Origin: an uncultured Clostridia bacterium
GTDB lineage: Bacteria > Bacillota > Clostridia > Oscillospirales > CAG-382
Reading direction: 5' to 3'
NCBI GenBank assembly: GCA_947305675.1
Contig: CAMZED010000011.1
Span: 1 to 25,461 of the forward strand
DNA: 25,461 bases
Shown here: positions 1-7,665 of the stretch, in pieces
Layout: each line of letters opens with the position of its first letter
Numbering within the stretch: the first letter of the stretch is position 1
Made by a program: the position numbers and the translations under genes
The notes under the pieces: model-generated
The model's input: only the letters and a program-made list of their open reading frames with translations
What the model was told of the DNA's origin: nothing
The model's database searches: none

Positions 1-54
1 TGACGCCGCTCGTGCCGTATCGGTGCGTAAATAGCCGCTTTGTCTGCGCTCTGA
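1..54 (+). other. Possible 3' tail of an upstream gene
   Basis: This short stretch precedes a + strand terminator, so it probably holds the end of a transcription unit that starts outside the window. Frame 2 stays open from the window edge to a TAG at 32-34 and would give a C-terminal tail of about ten residues (DAARAVSVRK). A stop at 1-3 in frame 1 is equally possible. The identity of the gene cannot be judged. Confidence 0.2.
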
Positions 55-96
55 CAGGATATGCATTCGTTTTGCATATCCTGCTTTATTTTTGTG
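55..96 (+). terminator. Rho-independent terminator of an upstream + strand unit
   Basis: An 11-bp perfect stem (55-65 paired with 73-83) encloses a 7-base loop and is followed by a T-rich run (CTTTATTTTTG, 84-94). The T tract lies only on the + strand side, so it should end a transcript entering from the left. The minus-strand gph gene reads toward it, so the two units converge here. No comparable T-tract hairpin is visible for gph itself. Confidence 0.7.
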
Positions 97-125
97 TAAA
101 CCGCTTGAGTTTCCTGCGCGGACGA

Positions 126-806
126 TCATTGCGGGTCGAAAAACTCTTTGAGTTTTTCATAGAGCGCGGAAACGTCTTTCACCGGTTCGACGCCGGAAAG
201 CGACTTGAGCACGTCCGGGTCGGTATAACCGTAGCCGACCGGAATAAAAGCCAGTCCGGCGTTGCGTGCCGTTTCGAAGTCGGCGCGCCCGTCCCCGATA
301 AATACCGTTTCGGACGGGGCGGATCCGATCGACTTGATAACGTCGAGCGTGACGGCCGGATCCGGCTTGCGCTCGGATTCATCGAGAGTGCCGCGGGCAA
401 GCAATACGTTTTTGCCGAAAAAGCGGTTTATCAGCGCTTTTGTGCGGCTGTCGTCCTTGTTCGATACCACCGCGGTCTTTACTCCGCGGGAAGCGAGATC
501 CGCGACAAGTTCGCATATTCCTTCGTACGGGACGGTGGTTCCGAACGTTCCGGCGGCGTATTCGGCGGCAAAAGAAACGCGAAGCGCCCTGCATGCGGCG
601 CTTTCGGGCTCGAGTCCGGAAGCACGCGACATAAGCATAAGCGCCCCGTTTCCGATGAAACTTTTAACTTCGGCTTTGCTGCGGGAAGGCAGCCCGGACT
701 TTTCAAGAGCGCGGTTCACCGCCGCGGTAAGATCGCCCAAAGTGTCGAGCAGAGTGCCGTCAAGATCGAATATACAGGCTTTGAAGCGTTTTTCAGCCGT
801 TGACAT
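126..806 (-). CDS. gph: HAD-family phosphatase, phosphoglycolate phosphatase-like
   Basis: This is a haloacid-dehalogenase hydrolase of 226 residues, the normal size for the Gph/PgpB-like subfamily with an alpha-helical cap. Motif I is FDLDGTLLDT with nucleophile D14 and acid/base D16. Motif II is VVSNK, the motif III lysine lies in RKPDP, and motif IV is FIGDGRADFETARNAG with the Mg-binding acidic residues. The family removes phosphate from small phosphorylated metabolites. 2-phosphoglycolate is the classic substrate, but pyrophosphate and sugar phosphates are also used by relatives, so the substrate is not settled by sequence. The ATG at 806 overlaps the end of acpP by 14 bases, which points to co-transcription and translational coupling with it. 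The enzyme class is secure; the substrate and gene symbol are tentative. Confidence 0.85.
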   Translation of the reverse strand: MSTAEKRFKACIFDLDGTLLDTLGDLTAAVNRALEKSGLPSRSKAEVKSFIGNGALMLMSRASGLEPESAACRALRVSFAAEYAAGTFGTTVPYEGICELVADLASRGVKTAVVSNKDDSRTKALINRFFGKNVLLARGTLDESERKPDPAVTLDVIKSIGSAPSETVFIGDGRADFETARNAGLAFIPVGYGYTDPDVLKSLSGVEPVKDVSALYEKLKEFFDPQ

Positions 807-1020
807 TCTCTAAATAATCCGCGATATCCTTAACGGTGCGCAGTCCGCCGACCGCATCGTCGGGAATGATTATCCCCATCTCGTCTTCAAGCGTCATGAG
901 CAGTTCGACTATGTCAAGGCTGTCGGCGCCGAGGTCTTCCAATATCGCGGCGTTGTCGGCGATATCCTCGGGTTTGATGCGCAATTGTTTTGCGATGACT
1001 TCTTTTACACGGTTGAGCAT
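793..1020 (-). CDS. acpP: Acyl carrier protein
   Basis: This acidic protein of 75 residues carries the growing acyl chain in type II fatty acid synthesis. The phosphopantetheine attachment site is the DSL motif (LGADSLDIVEL) with S34, placed as in other ACPs at the start of helix II, and the rest matches the four-helix fold (TLEDEMGIIIPDDA, TVKDIADYL). The reading frame is open for some 225 codons further upstream. The ATG at 1020 is chosen because it gives the family's usual length and has an AAGGAG about eight bases before it. The gene is first in a two-gene unit with the HAD phosphatase. That is an unusual partner, since acpP more often lies beside fabF, plsX or rnc. Confidence 0.95.
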   Translation of the reverse strand: MLNRVKEVIAKQLRIKPEDIADNAAILEDLGADSLDIVELLMTLEDEMGIIIPDDAVGGLRTVKDIADYLENVNG

Positions 1021-1114
1021 TGTGAAATAACTCCTTGTTATATGAAAATTGACGTATTCTTTTTTCGCAGCCGGGACAGACAGGTTTAGGATACAGCCCG
1101 TCACGACAACGACA

Positions 1115-1143
1115 ATCATATAATATTCCATTAAAAAAAACAA
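1115..1143 (-). promoter_or_regulatory. Candidate sigma-A promoter for acpP
   Basis: On the minus strand TTGTTT (1138-1143) and TATGAT (1115-1120) are separated by 17 bases. The -10 box differs from consensus at one position; the -35 box is weak. Transcription would start near 1108 and leave a leader of about 88 bases before acpP. I found no recognisable FapR site or riboswitch in that leader. Confidence 0.5.
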
Positions 1144-1192
1144 GACTTTTTTAAAATTTTTTGCGTTTGGCTCTGAAAAATCCCGCGCGTTG

Positions 1193-1221
1193 TTGACTGA
1201 AAAGATTTTTTGTGGTAGAAT
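1193..1221 (+). promoter_or_regulatory. Sigma-A promoter for the ruvC operon
   Basis: TTGACT (1193-1198) and TAGAAT (1216-1221) are spaced by exactly 17 bases, each box one base off consensus. The predicted start is near 1228, giving a very short leader ahead of the AAAGGAGA ribosome binding site and the ruvC ATG at 1246. It is the only obvious promoter before the long + strand run that follows. No LexA box could be recognised near it. Confidence 0.75.
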
Positions 1222-1245
1222 GACTTGATATAAAAGGAGAAGTAT

Positions 1246-1716
1246 ATGCTTATTTTGGGAATCGACCCCGGATTGGCGACAATCGGATTCGGATTCGTTC
1301 AAAAATCCGGTGATAAATACCGCGCCGTCGAATACGGAGCGATCATAACCAAACCCCACCAGATCATCGAAAAGCGGCTTGCCGAGATATACGACGGTAT
1401 GACCGAACTGCTCGAACGGCACCGCCCGGACTGTGTTGCGATCGAAGAACTGTTCTTCAACAACAACTCCACCACGGCGATCGACGTCGCCATGGCGCGC
1501 GGAGTTGTGCTTCTGGCGGCTTATAAAAAGGGCGTTGACGTTTATGAATACACTCCGCTGGAAGTGAAAAGTTCGGTGGTGGGCTACGGCCGCGCCGAAA
1601 AACAGCAGGTTCAGTATATGGTGAAGCTTATGCTCGATCTTAAAGAGACGCCGAAACCGGACGACACCGCCGACGCTTTGGCTTTGGCGCTCTGCCACGG
1701 CACAAGAACAAGGTAA
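1246..1716 (+). CDS. ruvC: Crossover junction endodeoxyribonuclease RuvC
   Basis: RuvC is the dimeric nuclease that cuts four-way Holliday junctions made during homologous recombination. The 156-residue protein is slightly shorter than the usual 160-175. All four catalytic acidic residues are visible by alignment to the E. coli protein: D7 in LGIDPG, E67 in AIEELFF, and D140 and D143 in DDTADALA. The RNase H-like fold motifs VVGYGRAEKQQVQ and the C-terminal ALALALCH match the family. The ATG has a good AAAGGAGA site. It is followed by ruvA after 28 bases and by ruvB, so the whole resolvasome is encoded together. This organism therefore uses RuvC, which is interesting because many Bacillota rely on RecU instead. 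Confidence 0.96.
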   Translation: MLILGIDPGLATIGFGFVQKSGDKYRAVEYGAIITKPHQIIEKRLAEIYDGMTELLERHRPDCVAIEELFFNNNSTTAIDVAMARGVVLLAAYKKGVDVYEYTPLEVKSSVVGYGRAEKQQVQYMVKLMLDLKETPKPDDTADALALALCHGTRTR

Positions 1717-1744
1717 AAGTTCTGATGAATTCGGGAGGTAGATT

Positions 1745-2353
1745 ATGATACACTATTTAAGCGGAACTCTGACGCATCTGACAAACGACTGCGCCGTGAT
1801 CGAATGCGGCGGAGTGGGATTTCGGGTAGGGATATCGGTCTCCACCGCGGCCGGACTTTCGCCTTTTATCGGAAAGAACGCAAAACTTTATACATATATG
1901 TCGGTGACCGAGAACGATATATCTCTTTTCGGCTTTTACAGCGAGGAGGAGCTTGATTTGTTCGTCATGCTCAAATCGGTTTCGGGCATCGGCCCGAAAT
2001 CCGCGATATCGATACTCGGCACGCTCTCGCCCGAGGATCTGCGCAAAGCTGTAATAAACGGCGACGCGAAGATGATATCCCAGGCGCCCGGAATCGGTTT
2101 GAAAACGGCGCAGATGCTTATTATTAAATTAAAAGACAAACTCGGCTCTTTAGGCACGGACGAAATGCCTTCTGAGCACGGCGCTTATTCCGGAAAGGGC
2201 GAAAAGATATCTCAGGTAGTCGATACTCTTACGCTTTACGGGTTCCCGAGGGCAAAAGTCATCGAGACTCTCAAACGTCAGGACATGGGCCTTCCTTTGG
2301 AAGAACTTATTTCGGAAACGCTCAGAACGCTTGGTAAGGAGGGCGGTCTATAA
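1745..2353 (+). CDS. ruvA: Holliday junction branch migration subunit RuvA
   Basis: RuvA binds the four-way junction as a tetramer and loads the RuvB motor. The 202 residues match the family length. An N-terminal OB-fold (MIHYLSGTLTHL) is followed by two helix-hairpin-helix motifs, seen as SGIGPKSAISILG and PGIGLKTAQMLI, which bind the DNA backbone. The C-terminal third domain that contacts RuvB ends the protein (YGFPRAKVIETL). The start has a GGGAGG site seven bases upstream. The stop codon shares a base with the ruvB start (TAATG), so the two subunits are translationally coupled. Confidence 0.97.
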   Translation: MIHYLSGTLTHLTNDCAVIECGGVGFRVGISVSTAAGLSPFIGKNAKLYTYMSVTENDISLFGFYSEEELDLFVMLKSVSGIGPKSAISILGTLSPEDLRKAVINGDAKMISQAPGIGLKTAQMLIIKLKDKLGSLGTDEMPSEHGAYSGKGEKISQVVDTLTLYGFPRAKVIETLKRQDMGLPLEELISETLRTLGKEGGL

Positions 2354-3444
2354 TGCCGATCAACTCAAAAATTCCGGATTATTCCGAAGATTTCGAATTC
2401 GACTTTGAAAGCCGCATCACCCAGGCGGAATATTCCGACGAGGACGCCGAAACCGAACTTTCGCTGCGCCCGAAAACGCTGGATGAATACGTCGGTCAGA
2501 AAAAGATAAAAGACAACCTCGGCGTGTTTATCAAAGCCGCCGCGGCGCGCGGCGACGCGCTCGACCACGTTTTGCTTCACGGTCCCCCGGGGTTGGGCAA
2601 AACCACGCTTTCCTGCATTATCGCTTCGGAGCTCGGCGTCAATCTTAAAATAACCAGCGGCCCGGCGATCGAAAAAGCCGGCGATCTCGCGGCGCTGCTT
2701 ACCACGCTTGAACGCAACGATATACTTTTTATCGACGAGATACACCGCCTTCCCCGCCAGGTGGAAGAGGTACTTTACCCCGCGATGGAAGATTACGCGC
2801 TCGATCTGATGATGGGCAAAGGCCCTTCGGCAAGGTCAATAAGGATACCGTTAAAGCCTTTTACGCTCATCGGCGCCACCACGCGTGCCGGGCAGCTTTC
2901 ATCCCCCCTGCGCGATCGGTTCGGGATGTCGTTCCGGCTGGAACTCTACGCCCCGGAAGAGCTTTCGCAAATAGTGACCCGTTCCGCCGGGATACTGGGG
3001 ATCCCGATTACGCCGGACGGCGCTTATGAAATAGCGCTTCGCTCGCGCGGGACGCCGCGTATCGCCAACCGGTTTTTAAAACGCGTGCGCGATTTTGCGA
3101 CAGTTCAGGGCAACGGGGTGATCGATTTTGAAATTACGCGCGTGGCGCTTGACGCGCTTGAAGTAGACGCTTTGGGGCTCGATTCGGTCGACAGGCGTAT
3201 GCTCAACGCGATAATAAAGCATTTCAACGGCGGTCCCGTCGGGCTTGAAACGCTCGCCGCGGTGATCGGCGAGGAATCGGTCACTTTGGAAGACGTTTAC
3301 GAACCCTATCTGTTACGGCTGGGATTCATCAACCGCACGCCGCGCGGCAGATGCGCCACCGCCGACGCTTACCGTCATATGGGATATGAGCCGCCGAAGG
3401 ACAGCCAACCCCGCGACGACGGGCAGATCGGGATGTTAGACTGA
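2353..3444 (+). CDS. ruvB: Holliday junction branch migration ATPase RuvB
   Basis: RuvB is the hexameric AAA+ motor that pumps DNA through the RuvA-bound junction. Walker A is GPPGLGKTT (77-85), Walker B is IDEIHR (127-132), sensor 1 lies in LIGATTRAG and the arginine finger region in SPLRDRFG. The C-terminal winged helix (GLETLAAVIGEES, RTPRGR) binds DNA. At 363 residues it is about 25-30 longer than typical. The excess is an acidic N-terminal extension before LRPKTLDEYVGQ, plus a short polar C-terminal tail. The ATG overlaps the ruvA stop by one base. Confidence 0.97.
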   Translation: MPINSKIPDYSEDFEFDFESRITQAEYSDEDAETELSLRPKTLDEYVGQKKIKDNLGVFIKAAAARGDALDHVLLHGPPGLGKTTLSCIIASELGVNLKITSGPAIEKAGDLAALLTTLERNDILFIDEIHRLPRQVEEVLYPAMEDYALDLMMGKGPSARSIRIPLKPFTLIGATTRAGQLSSPLRDRFGMSFRLELYAPEELSQIVTRSAGILGIPITPDGAYEIALRSRGTPRIANRFLKRVRDFATVQGNGVIDFEITRVALDALEVDALGLDSVDRRMLNAIIKHFNGGPVGLETLAAVIGEESVTLEDVYEPYLLRLGFINRTPRGRCATADAYRHMGYEPPKDSQPRDDGQIGMLD

Positions 3445-3460
3445 CAGAAAAGGTGTTTTT

Positions 3461-4321
3461 ATGTACGTTTCCGAAAATTGGAAAGATTATCGCCTTTTGG
3501 ACGCCAACCGCGGCGAAAGGCTGGAAAAATGGGGCGATTACGTCCTTATAAGACCCGATCCGCAGGTTATATGGAACGGCGAGAGAGATCTTCCCGAATG
3601 GTCGAACGCCGACGGGATATACCGCCGTTCGCGCAGCGGCGGCGGAGAGTGGATAAAAAAAGACGTTCCGGAGGAGTGGACAGTCGGTTACGGCGAACTT
3701 GAATTCTCGCTTTCGCCGATGGGGTTCAAGCACACGGGGCTGTTCCCGGAACAGGCGGCGAACTGGGACTGGTTCACAAAGCTTATAAAGGACAGCGGAA
3801 GAGAGATAAAACTGCTTAACCTTTTCGCGTACACCGGCGGGGCTTCGGTCGCGGCGGCAAAAGCCGGGGCGTTCGTCTGCCATGTCGACGCTTCGAAGGG
3901 AATGGTCGCCAAAGCGAAGCAGAACGCCGCGCTTTCCGGCATACCGTCAGACAGAATAAGGTATATAGTCGACGACTGTTTCAAATTCGTCGCGCGTGAG
4001 ATAAGGCGCGGCAACCGCTACGACGCCGTTATACTCGATCCTCCTTCGTTCGGCAGAGGCCCCGGCGGAGAAAAATGGGTGATCGAAGAATGTCTGGACG
4101 AGCTCATCACGCTGATATGCGGAGTTATGTCCGACGAACCGCTTTTTATACTTCTGAACTCCTATACGACCGGTCTGGCGCCTTCGGCAAACGGGTTCGT
4201 TCTGCACAAAAACGCGGTCAGCAGGTTCGGCGGCAAAGTCGAAAGCGACGAGATCGGGCTTAAAGTCGAAAAATACGGGATATTTCTTCCCTGCGGCTCC
4301 GCCAGCAGATGGACGCCTTAA
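3461..4321 (+). CDS. Class I SAM-dependent methyltransferase, RlmI/RlmK-like
   Basis: This 286-residue protein resembles the catalytic half of RlmI/YccW-type 23S rRNA cytosine methyltransferases. Motif I is LNLFAYTGGASVAAAKAGA (120-138), followed by the acidic SAM ribose ligand in HVDASKGMV (141-149). Motif IV is ILDPPSFGRG (191-200), the DPPSF type seen in this group. An FPEQAANWDWF segment (95-105) precedes the Rossmann fold, as in the family. The N-terminal PUA domain of RlmI is absent, so RNA targeting may differ. A methyltransferase acting on RNA is likely; the exact base cannot be told. It follows ruvB by 16 bases with an AAAGGTG site and is probably in the same transcript. Confidence 0.8.
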   Translation: MYVSENWKDYRLLDANRGERLEKWGDYVLIRPDPQVIWNGERDLPEWSNADGIYRRSRSGGGEWIKKDVPEEWTVGYGELEFSLSPMGFKHTGLFPEQAANWDWFTKLIKDSGREIKLLNLFAYTGGASVAAAKAGAFVCHVDASKGMVAKAKQNAALSGIPSDRIRYIVDDCFKFVAREIRRGNRYDAVILDPPSFGRGPGGEKWVIEECLDELITLICGVMSDEPLFILLNSYTTGLAPSANGFVLHKNAVSRFGGKVESDEIGLKVEKYGIFLPCGSASRWTP

Positions 4322-4326
4322 TAGCC

Positions 4327-4353
4327 CGTTTCAAAGAAACGCAACTATTTTTT
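4327..4353 (+). terminator. Weak hairpin with T run, possible attenuator
   Basis: A 6-bp stem (4327-4332 with 4336-4341) around a three-base AAA loop is followed by CAACTA and six Ts (4348-4353). It sits in the 48-base gap between the methyltransferase and ecfA1. The stem is short and the T run is displaced, so it may reduce rather than end transcription, or be coincidental. Confidence 0.25.
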
Positions 4354-4369
4354 CAAACGGAATCAGGTA

Positions 4370-5212
4370 ATGGCTTTTATTGAATTACGCGATCTTTGGT
4401 TCAGTTATTCCCCGGAATCCGAACCGGTAATAAAAAATATCAACCTCGATATCGAAAAAGGCAGCTATACCGCGATACTCGGTCATAACGGGTGCGGAAA
4501 AAGCACTTTGGCGAAACTTGCGTGCGGCATAATCCCGCCCGGCAAGGGCAAGGTATTTGTCGACGGGATCGACACCGCCGACGAATCGCGCGCGTTTGAC
4601 GTTCGCAAAAAATGCGGGATGGTCTTTCAGAACCCCGACAACCAGCTTGTCGCAAGCATTGTCGAGGAGGACGTCGCCTTTGCGCCGGAAAACCTCGGAC
4701 TGCCGCGCAAAGAGATCCGCAAAAGAGTAGACGAGGCGCTTGCCACCGTGGATATGTCGGCGTATGCGAAGCACGCGACGAACAAGCTCTCGGGCGGGCA
4801 AAAACAGCGGGTCGCCATCGCCGGGATGCTCGCAATGGGTCCGGAATGCATCGTTTTTGACGAAGCCACCGCGATGCTCGACCCCGCCGGGCGCAAAGAG
4901 ATCGCCGAAGCCATGAAGCGCCTCAACAGCGAAATCGGTATGACGGTGATAACGATCACTCACTATATGTCCGAGGCGGTGGAAGCCGGGCGCGTTATAG
5001 TTATGAACGATGGCGAAATCGCCGCCGACGGCACTCCGGAGGAGATTTTTTCACAGGTGGAAAAATTGCGTTCAATATCGCTCGCCGTGCCGCAGGTGAC
5101 CGAGCTTATGTATGAGCTCGAACGCGACGGATACGGGTTCCCGCGCGGGATACTCCATGCGATGGACGCCGCCGACGCGATAGAATCCGCGGTGAGGGAG
5201 GCAAGACGATGA
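4370..5212 (+). CDS. ecfA1: ECF transporter ATP-binding subunit EcfA1
   Basis: This is one of two ATPases energising a group II energy-coupling-factor importer, which takes up vitamins or metals with interchangeable S components. Walker A is GHNGCGKST (38-46), the Q loop lies in MVFQNPDNQ, the ABC signature is LSGGQKQR (140-147) and Walker B is IVFDEAT (161-167) with the AMLDP D-loop. The FDEAT rather than DEP sequence after Walker B is typical of EcfA1. Length (280) is normal. The gene begins the ecfA1-ecfA2-ecfT cassette and overlaps ecfA2 by four bases (ATGA). No S component is encoded in the window, so the substrate is unknown. Confidence 0.95.
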   Translation: MAFIELRDLWFSYSPESEPVIKNINLDIEKGSYTAILGHNGCGKSTLAKLACGIIPPGKGKVFVDGIDTADESRAFDVRKKCGMVFQNPDNQLVASIVEEDVAFAPENLGLPRKEIRKRVDEALATVDMSAYAKHATNKLSGGQKQRVAIAGMLAMGPECIVFDEATAMLDPAGRKEIAEAMKRLNSEIGMTVITITHYMSEAVEAGRVIVMNDGEIAADGTPEEIFSQVEKLRSISLAVPQVTELMYELERDGYGFPRGILHAMDAADAIESAVREARR

Positions 5213-6084
5213 GCCAAAGCATACCGGCGCTTGAATTCAGCAAAGTAAGCGTTGTTTACGGCGATAAAACCTCTTTTGAAGTCCGCGCGCTCGACGGGAT
5301 AAACGTTAAATTTCCGGAATCGAGCGTGACCGGGATCATCGGCCACACCGGAAGCGGGAAAAGCACTCTTGCAATGCTTACGAACGGGCTTCTTAAACCC
5401 ACCGAAGGGCAGGTTTTGCTTTTCGGCGAGGACATCTGGTCAAAAAAGCACAGTATGAAAGAAATACGGAGCCGGGTAGGGCTGGTGTTTCAATACCCGG
5501 AATATCAGTTGTTTGACGAAACCGTGGAAGCGGATATCGCTTTCGGGCCGAAAAACATAGGGCTCGATCCCGAAGAGATAAACAAGCGGGTGATGACCGC
5601 GGCGGATTTTTGCGGGTTGTCCGAAAAAGAACTTAAACGTTCGCCGTTTGAACTTTCGGGCGGGCAGAAACGCCGCGCGGCGATCGCCGGAGTGCTGGCG
5701 ATGCAGCCGAAGGTGCTTGTTCTTGACGAACCAGCGGCGGGGCTCGATCCCAAAGGACGCGAAGAGATACTCGGCGGGTTGGACGAATACCGCAGGGCTT
5801 ACGGCGCCACGCTTTTGCTGATATCTCACAGTATGGAAGATATTGCGAAATATACCGACAGGATCCTGGCTTTAAAAAACGGAAAGGTCTGTTTGCAGGG
5901 AACTCTAGACGAGGTTTTTGCCAAAGCCGAGCTGATGTTCGACGCAAAACTCGACGTTCCTCAAATCACCAAACTGTTTATTGAACTTAAAAAGCGTTCG
6001 ATCTGCGCAAGCACCGACGTCTATACCGTCGAACGCGCAAAACAAATGGTCGAAACCGTCATCAGGGAAGCAAAAAATGCTTAA
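5209..6084 (+). CDS. ecfA2: ECF transporter ATP-binding subunit EcfA2
   Basis: This is the second ATPase of the ECF module and pairs with EcfA1. Walker A is GHTGSGKST (45-53), the Q loop lies in LVFQYPEYQLF, the signature is LSGGQKRR (149-156) and Walker B is VLDEPA (171-176) followed by AGLDP. The DEPAAGLDP form is the usual EcfA2 hallmark. At 291 residues it is the expected size, and its C-terminal extension (QITKLFIELKK) matches the family's dimerisation tail. It overlaps ecfA1 by four bases and ecfT by eight, so the three are tightly coupled. Confidence 0.95.
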   Translation: MSQSIPALEFSKVSVVYGDKTSFEVRALDGINVKFPESSVTGIIGHTGSGKSTLAMLTNGLLKPTEGQVLLFGEDIWSKKHSMKEIRSRVGLVFQYPEYQLFDETVEADIAFGPKNIGLDPEEINKRVMTAADFCGLSEKELKRSPFELSGGQKRRAAIAGVLAMQPKVLVLDEPAAGLDPKGREEILGGLDEYRRAYGATLLLISHSMEDIAKYTDRILALKNGKVCLQGTLDEVFAKAELMFDAKLDVPQITKLFIELKKRSICASTDVYTVERAKQMVETVIREAKNA

Positions 6085-6925
6085 AGACATAACATTCGGG
6101 CAGTATTATCCCGGGGATTCGATATTGCACCGCGCCGACGCGAGGATAAAAATAATAATCCTGATCGAATATATGATCATCGCTCTGGCGGCGCGAAGCC
6201 TGCTTGCGGTTGCGGTGTCGGTCGCGTTCACGGTGTTTCTGGTCGTCGCTTCGAAGATAAAGCCGGGGCTGCTGCTTAAATCGGTAAAGCCGCTGATATT
6301 CGTGCTGATATTCACGGCGGCGATCAACCTGTTTTTTACCGCCGGAGAGGGCGACCCGGTCGTTCATTGGAATTTTATAAACATTTACCGGGAAGGGATC
6401 GTAAACGCTTTGCTTATGGCGGTGCGGCTTTTATCGCTGGTATTGGGTTCGAGCGTGCTTCTGTCGTTCACCACTACCCCGCTCGATCTGACCGACGCCA
6501 TCGAAAGCCTGCTTTCGCCGCTGAAAAAGCTGAAAGTTCCGGTGCACGAATTTGCGATGATGATGTCGATCGCGCTGAAATTCATCCCCACTCTTATCGA
6601 GGAGACGAACAAGATAATATCCGCCCAGAAGGCGCGCTGCGCCGATTTTGACAGCGGCAACATATTCCGCCGCGTAAAGGCGCTTATCCCGGTGCTGATA
6701 CCTTTGTTCGTTTCGGCGGTCAAACGCGCCGAGGAACTTGCCGACGCGATGGAATGCCGCTGTTATCACGGGGGCGAGGGCAGGACGAGGCTTAAAGAAC
6801 TCAAATCCCGCCCGGGCGATTACGTATTTTTGCTCTGCGCGACGGCGATAACCGCCGGAGTGATACTTTTAAACTCCATTACAACACAAGAGGTATTCGA
6901 TTTTTGCAAAACGTTGTTCTCGTGA
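6077..6925 (+). CDS. ecfT: ECF transporter transmembrane subunit EcfT
   Basis: EcfT is the scaffold that links the S component to the two ATPases in the membrane. I chose the ATG at 6077 (282 residues) over an in-frame ATG at 5981: it has an AGGGAAG site (6064-6070), overlaps ecfA2 by only eight bases, and starts with MLKDITFGQYYPG, the normal EcfT beginning. Hydrophobic segments near the N terminus, the middle and the C terminus fit the family. The two coupling-helix motifs are visible as AQKARCADFDSGN and ADAMECRCYHGG. In both, a cysteine sits where the usual motif has alanine or glycine. Confidence 0.93.
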   Translation: MLKDITFGQYYPGDSILHRADARIKIIILIEYMIIALAARSLLAVAVSVAFTVFLVVASKIKPGLLLKSVKPLIFVLIFTAAINLFFTAGEGDPVVHWNFINIYREGIVNALLMAVRLLSLVLGSSVLLSFTTTPLDLTDAIESLLSPLKKLKVPVHEFAMMMSIALKFIPTLIEETNKIISAQKARCADFDSGNIFRRVKALIPVLIPLFVSAVKRAEELADAMECRCYHGGEGRTRLKELKSRPGDYVFLLCATAITAGVILLNSITTQEVFDFCKTLFS

Positions 6926-7647
6926 TCGCATACAAAGGCACGCGTTACTGCGGCTGGCAAGTCCAGCCGGGCAAACCGACCGTGCAGGAAATAATACAGA
7001 ACGCGGGCGCCGGGGTTTTCGGAAAGACGCCTTCGGTCACCGGGTGCAGCCGGACCGATTCCGGCGTGCACGCAAAAGGTTTTGTGGCGCTGATCAGCCC
7101 CGCGGAAGGTTCCAACGAACTTCCTTTGGAAAGCATCCCTCTCGCGATGAACGCCCTGCTCCCCGACGATATCGCCGTTATATCGGCGAAAGCCGCGCCG
7201 GAAGGGTTCCATCCGCGTTATGACGCAAAGGGCAAAGAATATTCCTATGCGGTGAGGAACAGCCGCACCCGCGACCCGTTCTGCGACGACATGTCGTGGC
7301 TTTGCCCCAAAAGGATCGACGAATCGCTTCTGGCGCCGCTGTGCGAAGAATTTGTCGGGACAAAGGATTTTAAAGCGTTTATGGCTTCGGGTTCGAAGAT
7401 AACCGACACGGTGAGAACGGTTTTTTCGTTCACCGCCGAACGCGAAGGAGATATGATATATTTCCGCGTATCCGCCGACGGATTCCTTTACAATATGGTA
7501 AGGATAATGGTCGGAACGGTGATCGACGCGGCGCTCAAAGGCAAAACCGCCGCGGATATAAGGCGCGTGATTGAATCAAAAGACCGCGCTCAGGCGGGAA
7601 GGACCGCCCCGGCGAAGGGACTTTGCCTTGAAAAAGTTTTTTATTGA
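6904..7647 (+). CDS. truA: tRNA pseudouridine(38-40) synthase TruA
   Basis: TruA converts uridines 38-40 in the anticodon stem-loop of many tRNAs to pseudouridine. The catalytic aspartate is D52 in GCSRTDSGVHA, and the family motifs YKGTRYCGWQ, FHPRYDAKGKEYSYAV and GFLYNMVRIMVGT are all present. Length is 247, normal for Bacillota. The start is a TTG at 6904, supported by an AAGAGG (6888-6893) ten bases upstream and by alignment of the N terminus; no ATG is available there. The gene overlaps the end of ecfT by 22 bases. The ecfA1-ecfA2-ecfT-truA order is ancestral in Bacillota, but the ribosomal protein genes that usually flank it are missing here. Confidence 0.95.
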   Translation: MQNVVLVIAYKGTRYCGWQVQPGKPTVQEIIQNAGAGVFGKTPSVTGCSRTDSGVHAKGFVALISPAEGSNELPLESIPLAMNALLPDDIAVISAKAAPEGFHPRYDAKGKEYSYAVRNSRTRDPFCDDMSWLCPKRIDESLLAPLCEEFVGTKDFKAFMASGSKITDTVRTVFSFTAEREGDMIYFRVSADGFLYNMVRIMVGTVIDAALKGKTAADIRRVIESKDRAQAGRTAPAKGLCLEKVFY

Positions 7648-7665
7648 TTTGACAGGAGATGTTTT

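Noticed and set aside
793..1698. Minus-strand open frame of 301 codons ending in acpP
   Set aside because: Only the last 75 codons match ACP; the upstream part runs antisense through ruvC and the promoter region, has no family resemblance, and the ACP start has its own AAGGAG site.
5981..6076. N-terminal extension of EcfT by 32 residues
   Set aside because: It would overlap ecfA2 by 104 bases, has no family resemblance, and the ATG at 6077 has the better ribosome binding site.
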